From contig NZ_MTQO01000053.1 of NCBI RefSeq assembly GCF_001984155.1, forward strand, positions 930,001 through 994,000: a stretch of DNA of 64,000 nt, given 5' to 3'. Every line of letters starts with the position of its first letter. Position 1 is the stretch's first letter. Positions 25,790 through 35,528 of this stretch are shown here, piece by piece. Source of the DNA: Actinosynnema sp. ALI-1.44 (GTDB lineage: Bacteria > Actinomycetota > Actinomycetes > Mycobacteriales > Pseudonocardiaceae). The notes beneath the pieces were generated by a model that searched no databases, was not told the DNA's origin, and saw nothing but the letters and a program-made list of their open reading frames with translations. Position numbers and translations under genes: made by a program.

Positions 25790-26755
25790 ATGCCTGTTGC
25801 GGCGATCCTCGCGTTCGACAATGTGATCCCGTTCGACCTGGCGACTCCCATCGAGGTGTTCTCCAGGACGAAGGCCTACGAGGTCCGGGTCTGCGGCACG
25901 TCGACAGTCGACGCCGGAGCGTTCCGGCTGCAACCGCCGTGGGGTCTCGACGGGCTCGTCGGCGCCGACATGGTGATCGTGCCCGGCTGCGCCGACGTGT
26001 ACGCGCCCGTAGCGGACGACGTCCGCGAGGCACTCCGGTCGGCAGCCGAAGCGGGAGCCCGGATCGCGTCGATCTGCACCGGCGCGTTCATCCTGGCGGC
26101 GACCGGTTTGCTGGACGGCAAGCGCGCGACAACGCACTGGCTCGTCGCACAGGCGTTGGCCGAACGCTTCCCGGCTGTCACGGTCGATCCCAATGTGCTC
26201 TATGTGGACAACGGACAGGTGCTGACGTCCGCGGGAGCCGCGGCGGGATTGGACTTGTGCCTGCACCTGATCCGCAAGGACTACGGCTCCGCCGTGGCGG
26301 CGGACGCGGCGCGCCTGTCGGTGATGCCGTTGGAGCGCGAAGGCGGCCAGGCCCAGTTCATCGTCCACCCGCAGCCCGCGATGCCGCAGGGATCCGTGCT
26401 GGAACCGTTGCTGCAGTGGATGGTCGACAACGCGGGCCGAGATCTGTCCCTTGAGGACATAGCGGCGCACGCGATGATCAGCGCGCGAACGCTGAACCGG
26501 CGGTTTCGCGAGCAGATGGGCACGTCTCCGTTGCAGTGGTTGCACAACCTGCGGATCCGGCAGGCGCAGACGCTGCTCGAGTCCACGTCCGCCCCGGTCG
26601 AACTGATCGGCGCCCGCGTGGGATTCGGGTCACCGACCGCCTTCCGGGAACGGTTCAAGCGCGTGGTGGGGATCAGCCCGACCGCGTACCGGATCGCCTT
26701 CCGGTCAGTCGCGCAACCAGCGGATGGTCTCCGGCAAAGCGCCGGCGATCGCTGA
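25790..26755 (+). CDS. GlxA family (DJ-1 domain plus AraC HTH) regulator
   Basis: Residues about 3-165 form a DJ-1/PfpI-type domain with the elbow SICTGAFILAATGLL, whose Cys is at the nucleophile position. Residues about 205-305 are an AraC double HTH (LSLEDIAAHAMISARTLNRR, FGSPTAFRERFKRVVG). The ATG follows GGGGGC. The DJ-1 part probably senses a metabolite. It is divergent from the carboxylesterase, a possible target. The 3' end overlaps nnr by 51 bases. Confidence 0.9.
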   Translation: MPVAAILAFDNVIPFDLATPIEVFSRTKAYEVRVCGTSTVDAGAFRLQPPWGLDGLVGADMVIVPGCADVYAPVADDVREALRSAAEAGARIASICTGAFILAATGLLDGKRATTHWLVAQALAERFPAVTVDPNVLYVDNGQVLTSAGAAAGLDLCLHLIRKDYGSAVAADAARLSVMPLEREGGQAQFIVHPQPAMPQGSVLEPLLQWMVDNAGRDLSLEDIAAHAMISARTLNRRFREQMGTSPLQWLHNLRIRQAQTLLESTSAPVELIGARVGFGSPTAFRERFKRVVGISPTAYRIAFRSVAQPADGLRQSAGDR

Positions 26756-28090
26756 CGCCGGAGCGGGCGCGCCGGACGCGGCGTACGTGCCCGCGTGCGC
26801 GTGGGCGTACGCCGCGCATCCCGCTGCCAGCCACGGATCGATGCCCGCGGCGAGCAACGCGCCGAGAATCCCCGAGAGCACATCCCCCGACCCCGCCGTG
26901 GCCAGCCACGCCGAAGGTGCCTGGTTGACCAGCACGCGGCCGTCAGGCGCGGCGACGATCGTGTTGTACCCCTTGAGGAGTACGACCGCGTTGACCCGCC
27001 GGGCGAGCGATTTCGCCGATGCCACACGGTCTTTGCCCAGTGGTGCGAGCCTGGCGAACTCACGGTCGTGCGGCGTGAGGACAAGGGGAGTGTCCGGGTC
27101 ACGCCGATCCCACAACGCCGGGTGCTGCGACAGCAGCGTGATCCCGTCCGCGTCGACGCAGACCGGGACACCGACGCCGAGGACGTACTCCATCAGCTCA
27201 CGGCCCGCGCCGCCGGTCCCGACGCCGGGGCCGACCACCCAGGCCTGCACCCGTCCGGCGTCCTCGATCGCCCCGCTGACAACGACTTCCGGCCACCGCT
27301 GGCCCACGATCTCCGCGGCGGTCCCGGCGTACCGCACCAACCCGGACGTGGCGAGCACCGCACCGCTCGCGGACAGGACGGCGGCACCCGGGTAGGTGGC
27401 CGATCCGGCGGCGATCCCGGTGACCCCCTGGGTGTACTTGTCGTCATCCGGCCCGGGGACCGGCCACGCGCCTGCCACGTCCTGCCGGTCGATGATCCCG
27501 AAGTCCGGCTCGCCCAGCGCCGCGCCGAGACCGATGTCGAGCACCCGCACCTCGCCACACCGGGGGCTGAGCGCGTGCACGGGCTTGCGCCCGCCGAACG
27601 TGACGGTGATCGCCGCGTCGACACACGGGCCGTCCTCGGCCCCGGTGTCCGGGTCGACTCCGCTCGGCAGGTCGACAGCGATGATCGGAGCGGTGATCCG
27701 CTCGACGAGCTTGGCCGCGTCCGGCCGCAACGCGCCCTTGCCGGAGATACCCACGATGCCGTCGATCACCACGTCGGCCGGGCCCGGCTCGGCCACGATC
27801 CGGCCACCGGCGCGCCGGTACGCCGCCAGCCCCGCGGCATGGGCCCGCTCGGGCTTGAGCAGGATCGCATCGACCGCGATGCCCCGACGGCGCAGGAACG
27901 CACCCGCCCAGAGCGCGTCACCCCCGTTGTTGCCCGCGCCGACCAGGAGCAGGACCTTCCGCGGCCGGAGTTCGGCGGCGCAGACTGCCACCCCGAACGC
28001 CGCGCGCCGCATCAGCGTCGACTCCGGTACCGTCTGGAACAGCTTCTGCTCGGCCGCCTTGACCCGATCCGTCGTCCACACTCCACGCAT
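26705..28090 (-). CDS. nnr: Bifunctional NAD(P)H-hydrate epimerase / ADP-dependent dehydratase
   Basis: The 461-residue repair enzyme restores NAD(P)H from its hydrated forms. The N-terminal epimerase domain (about 1-200) has GAGNNGGDALWAG and DLPSGVDPDTG. The C-terminal ribokinase-like dehydratase domain (about 215-461) has LTPHDREFARL, LLKGYNTIV and the ADP-binding TAGSGDVLSGILGALLA. The start is ATG 28090. It lies just downstream of the duplicated groEL tail and terminator. In related genomes nnr is upstream of alr, as here, though a 5.3-kb block separates them. Confidence 0.95.
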   Translation of the reverse strand: MRGVWTTDRVKAAEQKLFQTVPESTLMRRAAFGVAVCAAELRPRKVLLLVGAGNNGGDALWAGAFLRRRGIAVDAILLKPERAHAAGLAAYRRAGGRIVAEPGPADVVIDGIVGISGKGALRPDAAKLVERITAPIIAVDLPSGVDPDTGAEDGPCVDAAITVTFGGRKPVHALSPRCGEVRVLDIGLGAALGEPDFGIIDRQDVAGAWPVPGPDDDKYTQGVTGIAAGSATYPGAAVLSASGAVLATSGLVRYAGTAAEIVGQRWPEVVVSGAIEDAGRVQAWVVGPGVGTGGAGRELMEYVLGVGVPVCVDADGITLLSQHPALWDRRDPDTPLVLTPHDREFARLAPLGKDRVASAKSLARRVNAVVLLKGYNTIVAAPDGRVLVNQAPSAWLATAGSGDVLSGILGALLAAGIDPWLAAGCAAYAHAHAGTYAASGAPAPASAIAGALPETIRWLRD

Positions 28091-28126
28091 GCGACCAAGG
28101 TACGGCCCAGGAGCGGGGTGGCGCTC

Positions 28127-28335
28127 ACGACAACGGCGCCTCTTCGCCGGAGCGAGGAGGCGCCGTTGGTGGCTACTGGGTGTCAGTGGCCGTGGCCATG
28201 TCCGTGGCCGTGTCCGGCCGCGGGTGGCTCTTCTTCTTTCTTTTCCACGACGGAGCTCTCGGTGGTCAGGACCATGCGGGCGATGGATGCCGCGTTGGTG
28301 ACTGCCGAGCGGGTGACCTTCACGGGGTCGATGAT
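28127..28335. repeat. 209-bp direct repeat, truncated copy of groEL1 3' end
   Basis: This segment matches 29034-29242 with one mismatch (28324 versus 29231), at a constant offset of 907 bases. It carries the groEL1 terminator hairpin and the last codons of groEL1 including the GHGHGH tail. Homology begins abruptly at 28127 and ends abruptly at 28335. The two copies bracket the toxin-antitoxin genes. Confidence 0.95.
28131..28168 (-). terminator. Duplicate groEL1 terminator hairpin
   Basis: A 12-base perfect inverted repeat (CAACGGCGCCTC and GAGGCGCCGTTG) with an inner loop that can pair further. It is the second copy of the hairpin at 29038-29075. Here it would end transcription of the toxin-antitoxin unit before nnr. 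Confidence 0.8.
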
Positions 28336-28351
28336 CGCCACGCCGGTCGCC
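28183..28351 (-). pseudogene. groEL1 3'-terminal fragment
   Basis: Encodes [16 protein letters not shown] through the GHGHGH tail and stop, matching the last codons of groEL1. The first 16 bases (28336-28351, ATGVAI) resemble a more upstream part of groEL1 (29393-29411 matches 28333-28351 with one mismatch), as if an internal part had been deleted. There is no start or ATPase domain, so no chaperonin can be made. Confidence 0.8.
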
Positions 28352-28367
28352 GACCAGGCGTGTTCGG

Positions 28368-28622
28368 TCAACCAACCCAGGTCACACTCACGACAATCAC
28401 CCGACGCTGATCTTCCAAGATCAGGTAGACGGCGATGCCCTCGGCGGAGGAGCCGAAGAGTACTTTGCGCAAATTCCCATCGGGGTTGTCGTCCCGGTAT
28501 GGGAGGGCGTCCCATGGGGTGAGTTCGAGAAATGCGATGAGTTCCGCGTAGTAGGGCAGCGCCGCTGTAGGGAGCCCGTCGACCTGGTCTCGTGCCTCGG
28601 GAAGGATCTCGTACGAGTACAC
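28368..28622 (-). CDS. RelE/ParE-like toxin of a toxin-antitoxin pair
   Basis: This 84-residue protein has the short RelE-superfamily layout: helix ([13 protein letters not shown]), helix ([14 protein letters not shown]), then beta strands ([30 protein letters not shown]). Such toxins are ribosome-dependent mRNA interferases or gyrase poisons. Which applies here cannot be told, and catalytic residues are variable in the family. The GTG start lies 4 bases after the antitoxin stop, so the pair is one transcript. The gene stops 17 bases before the groEL tail fragment. Confidence 0.72.
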   Translation of the reverse strand: MYSYEILPEARDQVDGLPTAALPYYAELIAFLELTPWDALPYRDDNPDGNLRKVLFGSSAEGIAVYLILEDQRRVIVVSVTWVG

Positions 28623-28626
28623 GCGG

Positions 28627-28971
28627 CTAGTGACCCAGCCTCGCGTTGATCTGTGCCTTGTGTTCTTGGCTGGACACCGTGGGCACGTTCTCTCCGCGCT
28701 GCAGGCGGGCGACTCGTTCGAGCATGTTCTGGTGCGCGAGTGGCCCTTGCCGCTGGGTGATCTCGGCGATCTTCCGGTACGTGTCCAGCACGGTGAACAC
28801 GCCGGTCAGGTTCAAGGTGTGAGCGGCTGAGGCCATTTCCTCGGCGTAGCGCTGTTCGAATTCCCTGCGCTCGGAGCCGACGAGGGCGTCTCGGATCGCC
28901 TGCGGGGTGTTGGCTGACAGCAGCGCGGGCCCCGGCCGGGCGTCCGGTGTCGGCGAGGCGGGAGAAGCCAT
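28627..28971 (-). CDS. Antitoxin-like protein (DUF6247 type)
   Basis: The 114-residue, mostly helical protein precedes the RelE-like toxin by 4 bases. The N-terminal third is Pro/Ala-rich, then NTPQAIRDALVGSERREFEQRY and a long helix (DTYRKIAEITQRQG) typical of actinobacterial DUF6247 proteins, which pair with small toxins. No ribbon-helix-helix or HTH is obvious, so promoter control is unclear. Assignment as antitoxin rests on order and size. Confidence 0.62.
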   Translation of the reverse strand: MASPASPTPDARPGPALLSANTPQAIRDALVGSERREFEQRYAEEMASAAHTLNLTGVFTVLDTYRKIAEITQRQGPLAHQNMLERVARLQRGENVPTVSSQEHKAQINARLGH

Positions 28972-29033
28972 GGCTCACACCATAGACCGCGAAACGACTT
29001 AGGCGCGATCTGGAAGCAGGTTCCGCTGGTCCT

Positions 29034-30712
<1,679 letters not shown>

Positions 30713-30737
30713 TTACAACCTCTCTTTAAGACAAACA

Positions 30738-30769
30738 CCCCGGTGGCCCCGGTGAAGGGGACGCCGGGG
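30738..30769 (-). promoter_or_regulatory. Intercistronic hairpin between groES and groEL1
   Basis: A 13-base GC-rich stem with one mismatch and a six-base loop lies in the groES-groEL1 gap. On the minus strand it is followed by TGTTTGTCTT. It may stabilise or partly terminate the groES message and set the GroES:GroEL ratio. Confidence 0.5.
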
Positions 30770-30793
30770 CGCTTGACGTCGAGTGGCAGCGCG

Positions 30794-31087
30794 TCAGTTG
30801 ATGACGGCCAGCACGTCGCGGGCGGAGAGGATCAAGTACTCCTCGCCGTTGTACTTGACCTCGGTGCCGCCGTACTTCGAGTAGATGACGACGTCGCCGA
30901 CGCTCACGTCCAGCGGAACGCGGTTGCCGTTGTCGTCGATGCGGCCGGGGCCCACAGCCAGGACCTTGCCCTCCTGGGGCTTCTCCTTGGCGGTGTCCGG
31001 AATGACGAGACCGGACGCGGTCGTCGCCTCGGCCTCGCTGGCCTGAACGACGATCTTGTCCTCGAGCGGTTTGATGTTCACGCTCAC
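30794..31087 (-). CDS. groES: Co-chaperonin GroES
   Basis: The 97-residue lid of the chaperonin starts at GTG 31087 ([14 protein letters not shown]), chosen because GGAGG lies 8 bases before it; an ATG five codons earlier overlaps that ribosome binding site. The mobile loop region ([19 protein letters not shown]) and [16 protein letters not shown] are typical. It is the first gene of groES-groEL1, preceded by a CIRCE element. Confidence 0.97.
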   Translation of the reverse strand: MSVNIKPLEDKIVVQASEAEATTASGLVIPDTAKEKPQEGKVLAVGPGRIDDNGNRVPLDVSVGDVVIYSKYGGTEVKYNGEEYLILSARDVLAVIN

Positions 31088-31190
31088 CGGTGTGACCTCC
31101 ATGGGTCTTCCAAAGCGTTGGCAGGTACCTACAGCGGCTCCTGGCCACCCCGCCGTCGCGGGTGCCGGGGCGGTGTCTGGTGCCGTGCAA

Positions 31191-31217
31191 CTAGCACTCT
31201 ACCCACTCGAGTGCCAA
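31191..31217. promoter_or_regulatory. CIRCE (HrcA operator) upstream of groES
   Basis: CTAGCACTC, nine bases, then GAGTGCCAA: one base away from the consensus TTAGCACTC-N9-GAGTGCTAA in each arm. It lies about 100 bases upstream of groES. HrcA binding here would repress groES-groEL1 until heat shock. Confidence 0.9.
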
Positions 31218-31258
31218 CGCTTCAACGCGGCCCTCCTCGCACCGATAAAGTCGCTGCC

Positions 31259-31657
31259 GTGCGCATCGCAGCTCGAATCGTCCAGGGCATCCTCCTCGTC
31301 GGTGGCATCGGTCTCGGGATCTTCGCCGGGATCAGGGGAGCCATCCTCGCCAACAAACCGACTGTCTGCTTCAACCACTCGGGCAACGGCCCGCGCGAGT
31401 ACCCGTGCCCCGGCATCGGCGACATCCCGGTCGACCTGAACTACATGGTCGTCGTCGCGGTGCTCGCGGTCGGGCTGATCGTGGCCGCGTGCGTGTTCCG
31501 GCCGTATCCGCCGGGCCACGGGCGCCAGGGGCAGGCCCAGCCACAGGCGCAACCCCAGGGGCAGTCGCCGGGCTGGCAGCCGCAGGGGCCGCCGAGCGGT
31601 CAGGTCCCGGCGCAGCAGTACCCGCCGCAGCAGCCGGGCCAGTTCGGGCCGAGATAG
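31259..31657 (+). CDS. Small two-helix membrane protein with Pro/Gln tail
   Basis: The 132-residue protein begins at GTG 31259 with a first hydrophobic helix (about 7-30), an extracellular loop with two cysteines (TVCFNHSG, YPCPG) that may pair, a second helix (about 58-80) and a Pro/Gln/Gly-rich cytoplasmic tail. It is divergent from groES. I know no function. The tail resembles the N-terminus of the next protein, and the two may be co-transcribed. Confidence 0.65.
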   Translation: MRIAARIVQGILLVGGIGLGIFAGIRGAILANKPTVCFNHSGNGPREYPCPGIGDIPVDLNYMVVVAVLAVGLIVAACVFRPYPPGHGRQGQAQPQAQPQGQSPGWQPQGPPSGQVPAQQYPPQQPGQFGPR

Positions 31658-31738
31658 CGGTATACCGGAAGTCCTGCGCCGCCGCATGCCGCTGGTTATG
31701 CTCCCCGCGACTGGGCAAGCAGAAGCTGGGGGCAGTAG

Positions 31739-32356
31739 GTGAGTTATCCGCAGGGTCCGCAGTACGACGGCGGCTATCAGCAGCAACAGGGCGGTTATCC
31801 GCAGCCGGGTGGGTATCCCCCGCAGCAGCCGGGCTACCCGCCGCCCTACCCGCCGAAGAAGAACAACAACGCCCTGATCATCACGCTCGCGGGTGTCTCT
31901 GCGGCGGCCGTGATCGCGTTGGTCCTGGTGCTCGTTCTGTCCGGCAAGGACGACAGCTCCTCCACGGCGAGCGACAACAAGCCCGCGGGCGCGCCCGACG
32001 TGGAGATACCGGGGCCGAACGGCGGCGGGAAGCCGACCGGTGGCAGCCGGCCGACGGGTGGCGGGAGCAGCGGCGACAGCGGCGGCCCCGAGGAGCTCGC
32101 GAAGGCGGCCGTGGACGCCATCGAGTCGAGGTCGACCAGTCAGATCGACTCGCTGGCCTGCAGCAGCACGGCGGCCAGTGAGCTCAAGCGTGAGCTGGCC
32201 AAGGTCCCGTCCGGGGTGACCGCGACGGTCGACGACGTCAAGGAGACGGGCTCGACGGCGCAGGCGAAGATCACGATGAAGCTGGGCGGCCAGAGCGAGG
32301 GGTTCACCATGGAGATGCGCAAGAGCGGCTCGAAGTGGTGCATCAGCGGCATCTGA
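31739..32356 (+). CDS. Single-pass membrane protein with extracellular NTF2-like domain
   Basis: The 205-residue protein (GTG start) has a Tyr/Pro/Gln-rich cytoplasmic N-terminus (residues 1-40), one membrane helix (about 45-67), a Ser/Gly linker, and an 85-residue C-terminal domain with the helix-then-beta pattern of NTF2/DUF4878-like modules (AKAAVDAIESR, VTATVDDVKETG, KWCISGI). Two cysteines (LACSS, WCISG) may form a disulfide. It is a probable envelope protein of unknown role, followed by a bidirectional terminator. Confidence 0.7.
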   Translation: MSYPQGPQYDGGYQQQQGGYPQPGGYPPQQPGYPPPYPPKKNNNALIITLAGVSAAAVIALVLVLVLSGKDDSSSTASDNKPAGAPDVEIPGPNGGGKPTGGSRPTGGGSSGDSGGPEELAKAAVDAIESRSTSQIDSLACSSTAASELKRELAKVPSGVTATVDDVKETGSTAQAKITMKLGGQSEGFTMEMRKSGSKWCISGI

Positions 32357-32384
32357 CCGCCGGGTGTTCGAGAGCGGGACGTTA

Positions 32385-32412
32385 AAAAGGGGCGCCGGTC
32401 GGCGCCCCTTTT
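32385..32412. terminator. Bidirectional rho-independent terminator
   Basis: A perfect 12-base stem (AAAAGGGGCGCC, loop GGTC, GGCGCCCCTTTT) with A- and T-runs at its two ends lies between the convergent 205-residue membrane protein gene and whiB3. It can stop transcripts from both sides. Confidence 0.93.
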
Positions 32413-32441
32413 CGGATTCAGTTGTCTGGGGTGAGTGCGGT

Positions 32442-32744
32442 CTAGGTGCCCGCGCCGACGAAACTTCGTTTGCGGGTCTTGATGATGCTGTCTCGTTCGG
32501 ACTCGGAGAGCCCGCCCCAGATCCCGTACGGCTCGTGTACCGCGAGCGCGTGTTTGCGGCACAGTTCCAGGACCGGGCACGCGTGGCAGATAGCTTTCGC
32601 CCGCGCCTCCCGCCTGCTGCGTGCCGGCCCGCGCTCGCCGTCGGGGTGGAAGAAGAAGGCGCTGTCCATACCGCGACAGCTGCCTTCGAGCTGCCAGTCC
32701 CACACGTCCGCGTTGGGGCCGGGAAGCCTGCGCGTATCCGCCAT
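32442..32744 (-). CDS. whiB3: WhiB-family iron-sulfur regulator, WhiB3 type
   Basis: WhiB proteins are [4Fe-4S] redox/NO-sensing regulators that bind the main sigma factor. From ATG 32744, chosen for GAGGAGG just upstream, the protein has 100 residues with cysteines at 23, 53, 56 and 62, the same positions as M. tuberculosis WhiB3, then GIWGG (74-78) and a basic tail KTRKRS. The neighbourhood (groEL1 on one side, sigD and guaB on the other) also matches whiB3. Confidence 0.92.
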   Translation of the reverse strand: MADTRRLPGPNADVWDWQLEGSCRGMDSAFFFHPDGERGPARSRREARAKAICHACPVLELCRKHALAVHEPYGIWGGLSESERDSIIKTRKRSFVGAGT

Positions 32745-33004
32745 CTGGCCCGCCTCCTCGTCTCGTGGAGAGGACGTCAGTACTCCATTCGGTCCAACGA
32801 AGGCGACAGTAGAACCGCGCCAATACTTGTTCAAGGGTGATCACCAAGAGATCACCCAATCCAGTAACCGGCCCATTACGGACAGCGTCGGGTGACACCG
32901 GCGGTACACGCTGTGCCCGCAAACGATCACTCTGTAGGCATTCCTTGCTCACCAACACGACACGGCGGCGGCTCCGGTTGCCGGGGGCTCGGACCGACCC
33001 GACG

Positions 33005-33955
33005 ATGAGAGTTGTGGCGACGGGGCCGGATTCCATCCTCGGCATCCCCCTGCGGGGGGACGTGCCGGAGCCGTCATTGCCGGTGGCTGCCGTGGCCCGC
33101 AGGCTCGGCGTGGCACCGTCGACCCTGCGCACGTGGGACCGCAGGTACGGCCTCGGCCCACGGGGGCACACCACGGGCAGGCACCGCAGGTACGGACCGG
33201 AGGACGTGGCACGTCTCGAACTGATGCAACGGGCGTTGCTGCGTGGGGCGTCACCGGCCGAAGCAGCCGAGTACGCGCTCAGGGCGCACGTCGAGCCGGG
33301 CAAACCCGCGCCACAGCCGGTCGCTGTGCCGGACGAATCGGCATTGGCGCGGGGGCTCGGCAGGGCCGCGCTCGCGATGGACACCCCGGCCGTGCAGGAG
33401 CTGCTCAACGAGGCGATCGCGGCGGACGGCGTGATCTCGTGCTGGGACCGGGTCGTGCGGCCGGTGCTGACGGCCGTCGCGGGCCGCTGGGCGCACTCGG
33501 GCGCCTGCGTGGAGGTGGAGCACCTGCTCAAGGAGTGCGTCCTCGCCGCGATGATCGCCGCGACCCCGTTGCTCGGCCACGCCCGCAACCCGAGACCGGT
33601 ATTACTGTCGTGTGCGCCTGAAGAGCGGCACAGCCTGCCGCTGTACGTACTGCGCGCCGCGCTGGCGCGCCGCGAGATCGGGACCCAGATGCTCGGTGCC
33701 GCGCTGCCGGCCGACGCGCTCGCCGCGGCTGTCCGCCGGACGGCCCCCGCCGCTGTGGTGCTGTGGGCGCAACTGCCCCGGCACGGCGATCCGGACGTGT
33801 TCGAGCGGGTGCCGCAGACCCGGCAGCGGATCAGGATGTTCGGCTGCGGTCCCGGCTGGGTCACCGCCCGGCTGCCGGAGCAGGTCCGGCGGCTCGACGC
33901 GTTGGCCGACGCCGTCGACCAGATCGAGGCGGTGGTCGCGGGTGCGCGCACATGA
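33005..33955 (+). CDS. MerR-type regulator with CarH-like cobalamin-binding region
   Basis: From ATG 33005 the protein has 316 residues. Residues about 24-90 are a MerR HTH (LPVAAVARRLGVAPSTLRTW, GRHRRYGPEDVARLE). A helical bundle follows with W162, then nine residues, then E172-H173: the W-x9-EH motif that holds adenosylcobalamin in CarH/LitR photoreceptors. The next Rossmann-like part has EERHSLP near the place of the B12 lower-ligand motif ExHxxG, with Pro for the Gly. It may sense B12 and light, or be a degenerate relative. It overlaps the next gene in ATGA. It is divergent from whiB3. Confidence 0.78.
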   Translation: MRVVATGPDSILGIPLRGDVPEPSLPVAAVARRLGVAPSTLRTWDRRYGLGPRGHTTGRHRRYGPEDVARLELMQRALLRGASPAEAAEYALRAHVEPGKPAPQPVAVPDESALARGLGRAALAMDTPAVQELLNEAIAADGVISCWDRVVRPVLTAVAGRWAHSGACVEVEHLLKECVLAAMIAATPLLGHARNPRPVLLSCAPEERHSLPLYVLRAALARREIGTQMLGAALPADALAAAVRRTAPAAVVLWAQLPRHGDPDVFERVPQTRQRIRMFGCGPGWVTARLPEQVRRLDALADAVDQIEAVVAGART

Positions 33956-34935
33956 AGAGTGACCAGCTCCGCGCCGCGGCCTTCGGTGACCGCCCGGACA
34001 CCCGCGTGTCCCCCGGGGAGCGCCCGAGGGACCGTTGGCTGGCAGCGGTGGTGCTCGGCGGTCAGGGCCGCTACGCCGCGGCCTCCGCGGTCCTCACCGA
34101 TCTGGTCAGGCACCGGGACCCGGTGATCGCGTCGCTGGCCGCGAGCACCCTCGGTTCGCACCGCAGGCAAGTGGGTGGCCACGACGTCGCGCGGCGCCTC
34201 GACGCGACCGCGCTCGCCAGGCTGACCGACACCGCCGCCGACGGCGACTGCGACGGGATCGACGCGCTGGGCGCCCGGTCGGACGCGTTGCTCGGGCTCG
34301 CGGCCGACGCGCTGGGCACCGGCAGGCTGACCGCCGCGCGCAGGCTGATCGCGGCCGCGGACGCGCTCGGCGATGTCGGCTGGCGTGGGCAGGTCCGGCT
34401 CGGCTGGGTCAGGGCCGAGGTGGAGCTCGCCGCCGGACGTTCTTCTGAATCGGTACCGAACGCGGAGGCCGCCCTGCGTCGAGCGCTGGCCGCGGGGGCC
34501 GTCCGGCACATCGCGAAGTCCGGCATGGTGCTCGCGGCGGCGTTGACGGTTCGGGGCGGCGTCACGGAGCGCATCCGGGCCAAACACCTCGCGTCCGGGG
34601 TGGTGGACCAGGCGATCGAGTACGGCCTCCTGCCGCTGGTGTGGCCTTGCTCACTCCTGCTCGCGGATCTGGACCCCGCGAAGGCGGACAGCCACCGCGC
34701 ACGCGCGGCCGGTGCTCTGCACTGTGTGTTACGACGATCTGACCCGATCGCGCGTCGCCTGGCCGCGTCCTCCCCCTGGGTGCCGGACACGCTTCTGACA
34801 TCGGGTGAACCCACCCGGACGAGCATCCGGGCGAACTCGTTCACAGAATTACCACCAGATCGTGTCAAGGTTGGCGCGCAAGCGTCCGATAGGGGAGGAG
34901 GAACGTCACTCGGCTGCAGGAAGGAGTCCCCGTGA
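33952..34935 (+). CDS. Unknown helical repeat protein between carH-like gene and bldM
   Basis: The ATG overlaps the previous stop (ATGA) and the 3' end overlaps the next start (GTGA), so this gene is coupled to two regulators. The 327-residue protein is nearly all helical and Ala/Leu/Arg-rich, with a TPR-like pattern of paired helices (RWLAAVVLGGQGRYAAASAV, ALLGLAADALGTGRLTAARR). No signal peptide or enzyme motif is seen. It may be an interaction scaffold for one of the regulators. Confidence 0.65.
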   Translation: MKSDQLRAAAFGDRPDTRVSPGERPRDRWLAAVVLGGQGRYAAASAVLTDLVRHRDPVIASLAASTLGSHRRQVGGHDVARRLDATALARLTDTAADGDCDGIDALGARSDALLGLAADALGTGRLTAARRLIAAADALGDVGWRGQVRLGWVRAEVELAAGRSSESVPNAEAALRRALAAGAVRHIAKSGMVLAAALTVRGGVTERIRAKHLASGVVDQAIEYGLLPLVWPCSLLLADLDPAKADSHRARAAGALHCVLRRSDPIARRLAASSPWVPDTLLTSGEPTRTSIRANSFTELPPDRVKVGAQASDRGGGTSLGCRKESP

Positions 34936-35528
34936 CGACGGTCTTGATCTGCGACGACCGGCGCAGCGTGCGGGAAGGTCTCACCCGCGTTATGTCTGCT
35001 GTACCCGGGGTTAGTCGCATCGACTGCGTAGCGCACGGTGACGAGTTGCTCGCCCGCTTCTCCCGCCAGCCGGTGGACGTCGTGCTCGTTGGTACCCAGC
35101 GCGCCGTGCCGACTGGTGTGGAAGCGACGCGGCGGCTCGTGTCGGCCAACCCGCAGGCAAACGTCATCGTGTTCGGAGCGCCGGACGATGCGGGCAGCAT
35201 CGCCGCGGCGATCGCAGGCGGTGCCCGTGGTTACCTGCGTTGGGACGCCTCGCGCCCCGAACTGGTGGCCGCGCTGGCGCACACGCTGGCCAGCACCTCG
35301 GTGCCCGCGCCGCGTCAGCCGTCCGACCCCGGTGTCCAGCTCACCGATCGTGAGTTGCAAGTGCTGCGCGGGATGAGCCAGGGCAAGAGCAACGGACAGA
35401 TCGGGCGTGAGCTCTACCTGTCCGAGGACACGGTGAAGACCCACGCGAGGCGGTTGTTCCGCAAGCTGGGGGTGCGTGATCGTGCGCAAGCTGTCGCACA
35501 CGGTTTCCGCCGGGGCCTGGTTTCCTAG
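34932..35528 (+). CDS. bldM: BldM-like atypical response regulator (LuxR HTH)
   Basis: The 198-residue protein matches BldM, the orphan developmental regulator of streptomycetes, along its length: N-terminal VLICDDRRSVREGL, GARGYLRWDASRPEL, and a C-terminal HTH that is very close to BldM (LTDRELQVLRGMSQGKSN, LYLSEDTVKTHARRLFRKLG). The phospho-acceptor position is Gly (G54, in VVLVGTQ) and the conserved receiver lysine is Trp (W104), so it cannot be switched by normal phosphorylation. AGGAAGGAG precedes the GTG. It lies upstream of sigD. Confidence 0.85.
   Translation: MTTVLICDDRRSVREGLTRVMSAVPGVSRIDCVAHGDELLARFSRQPVDVVLVGTQRAVPTGVEATRRLVSANPQANVIVFGAPDDAGSIAAAIAGGARGYLRWDASRPELVAALAHTLASTSVPAPRQPSDPGVQLTDRELQVLRGMSQGKSNGQIGRELYLSEDTVKTHARRLFRKLGVRDRAQAVAHGFRRGLVS

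Noticed and set aside
26795-28522. Long plus-strand frame opposite nnr and the toxin gene
   Set aside because: Antisense to recognised nnr domains and without motifs.
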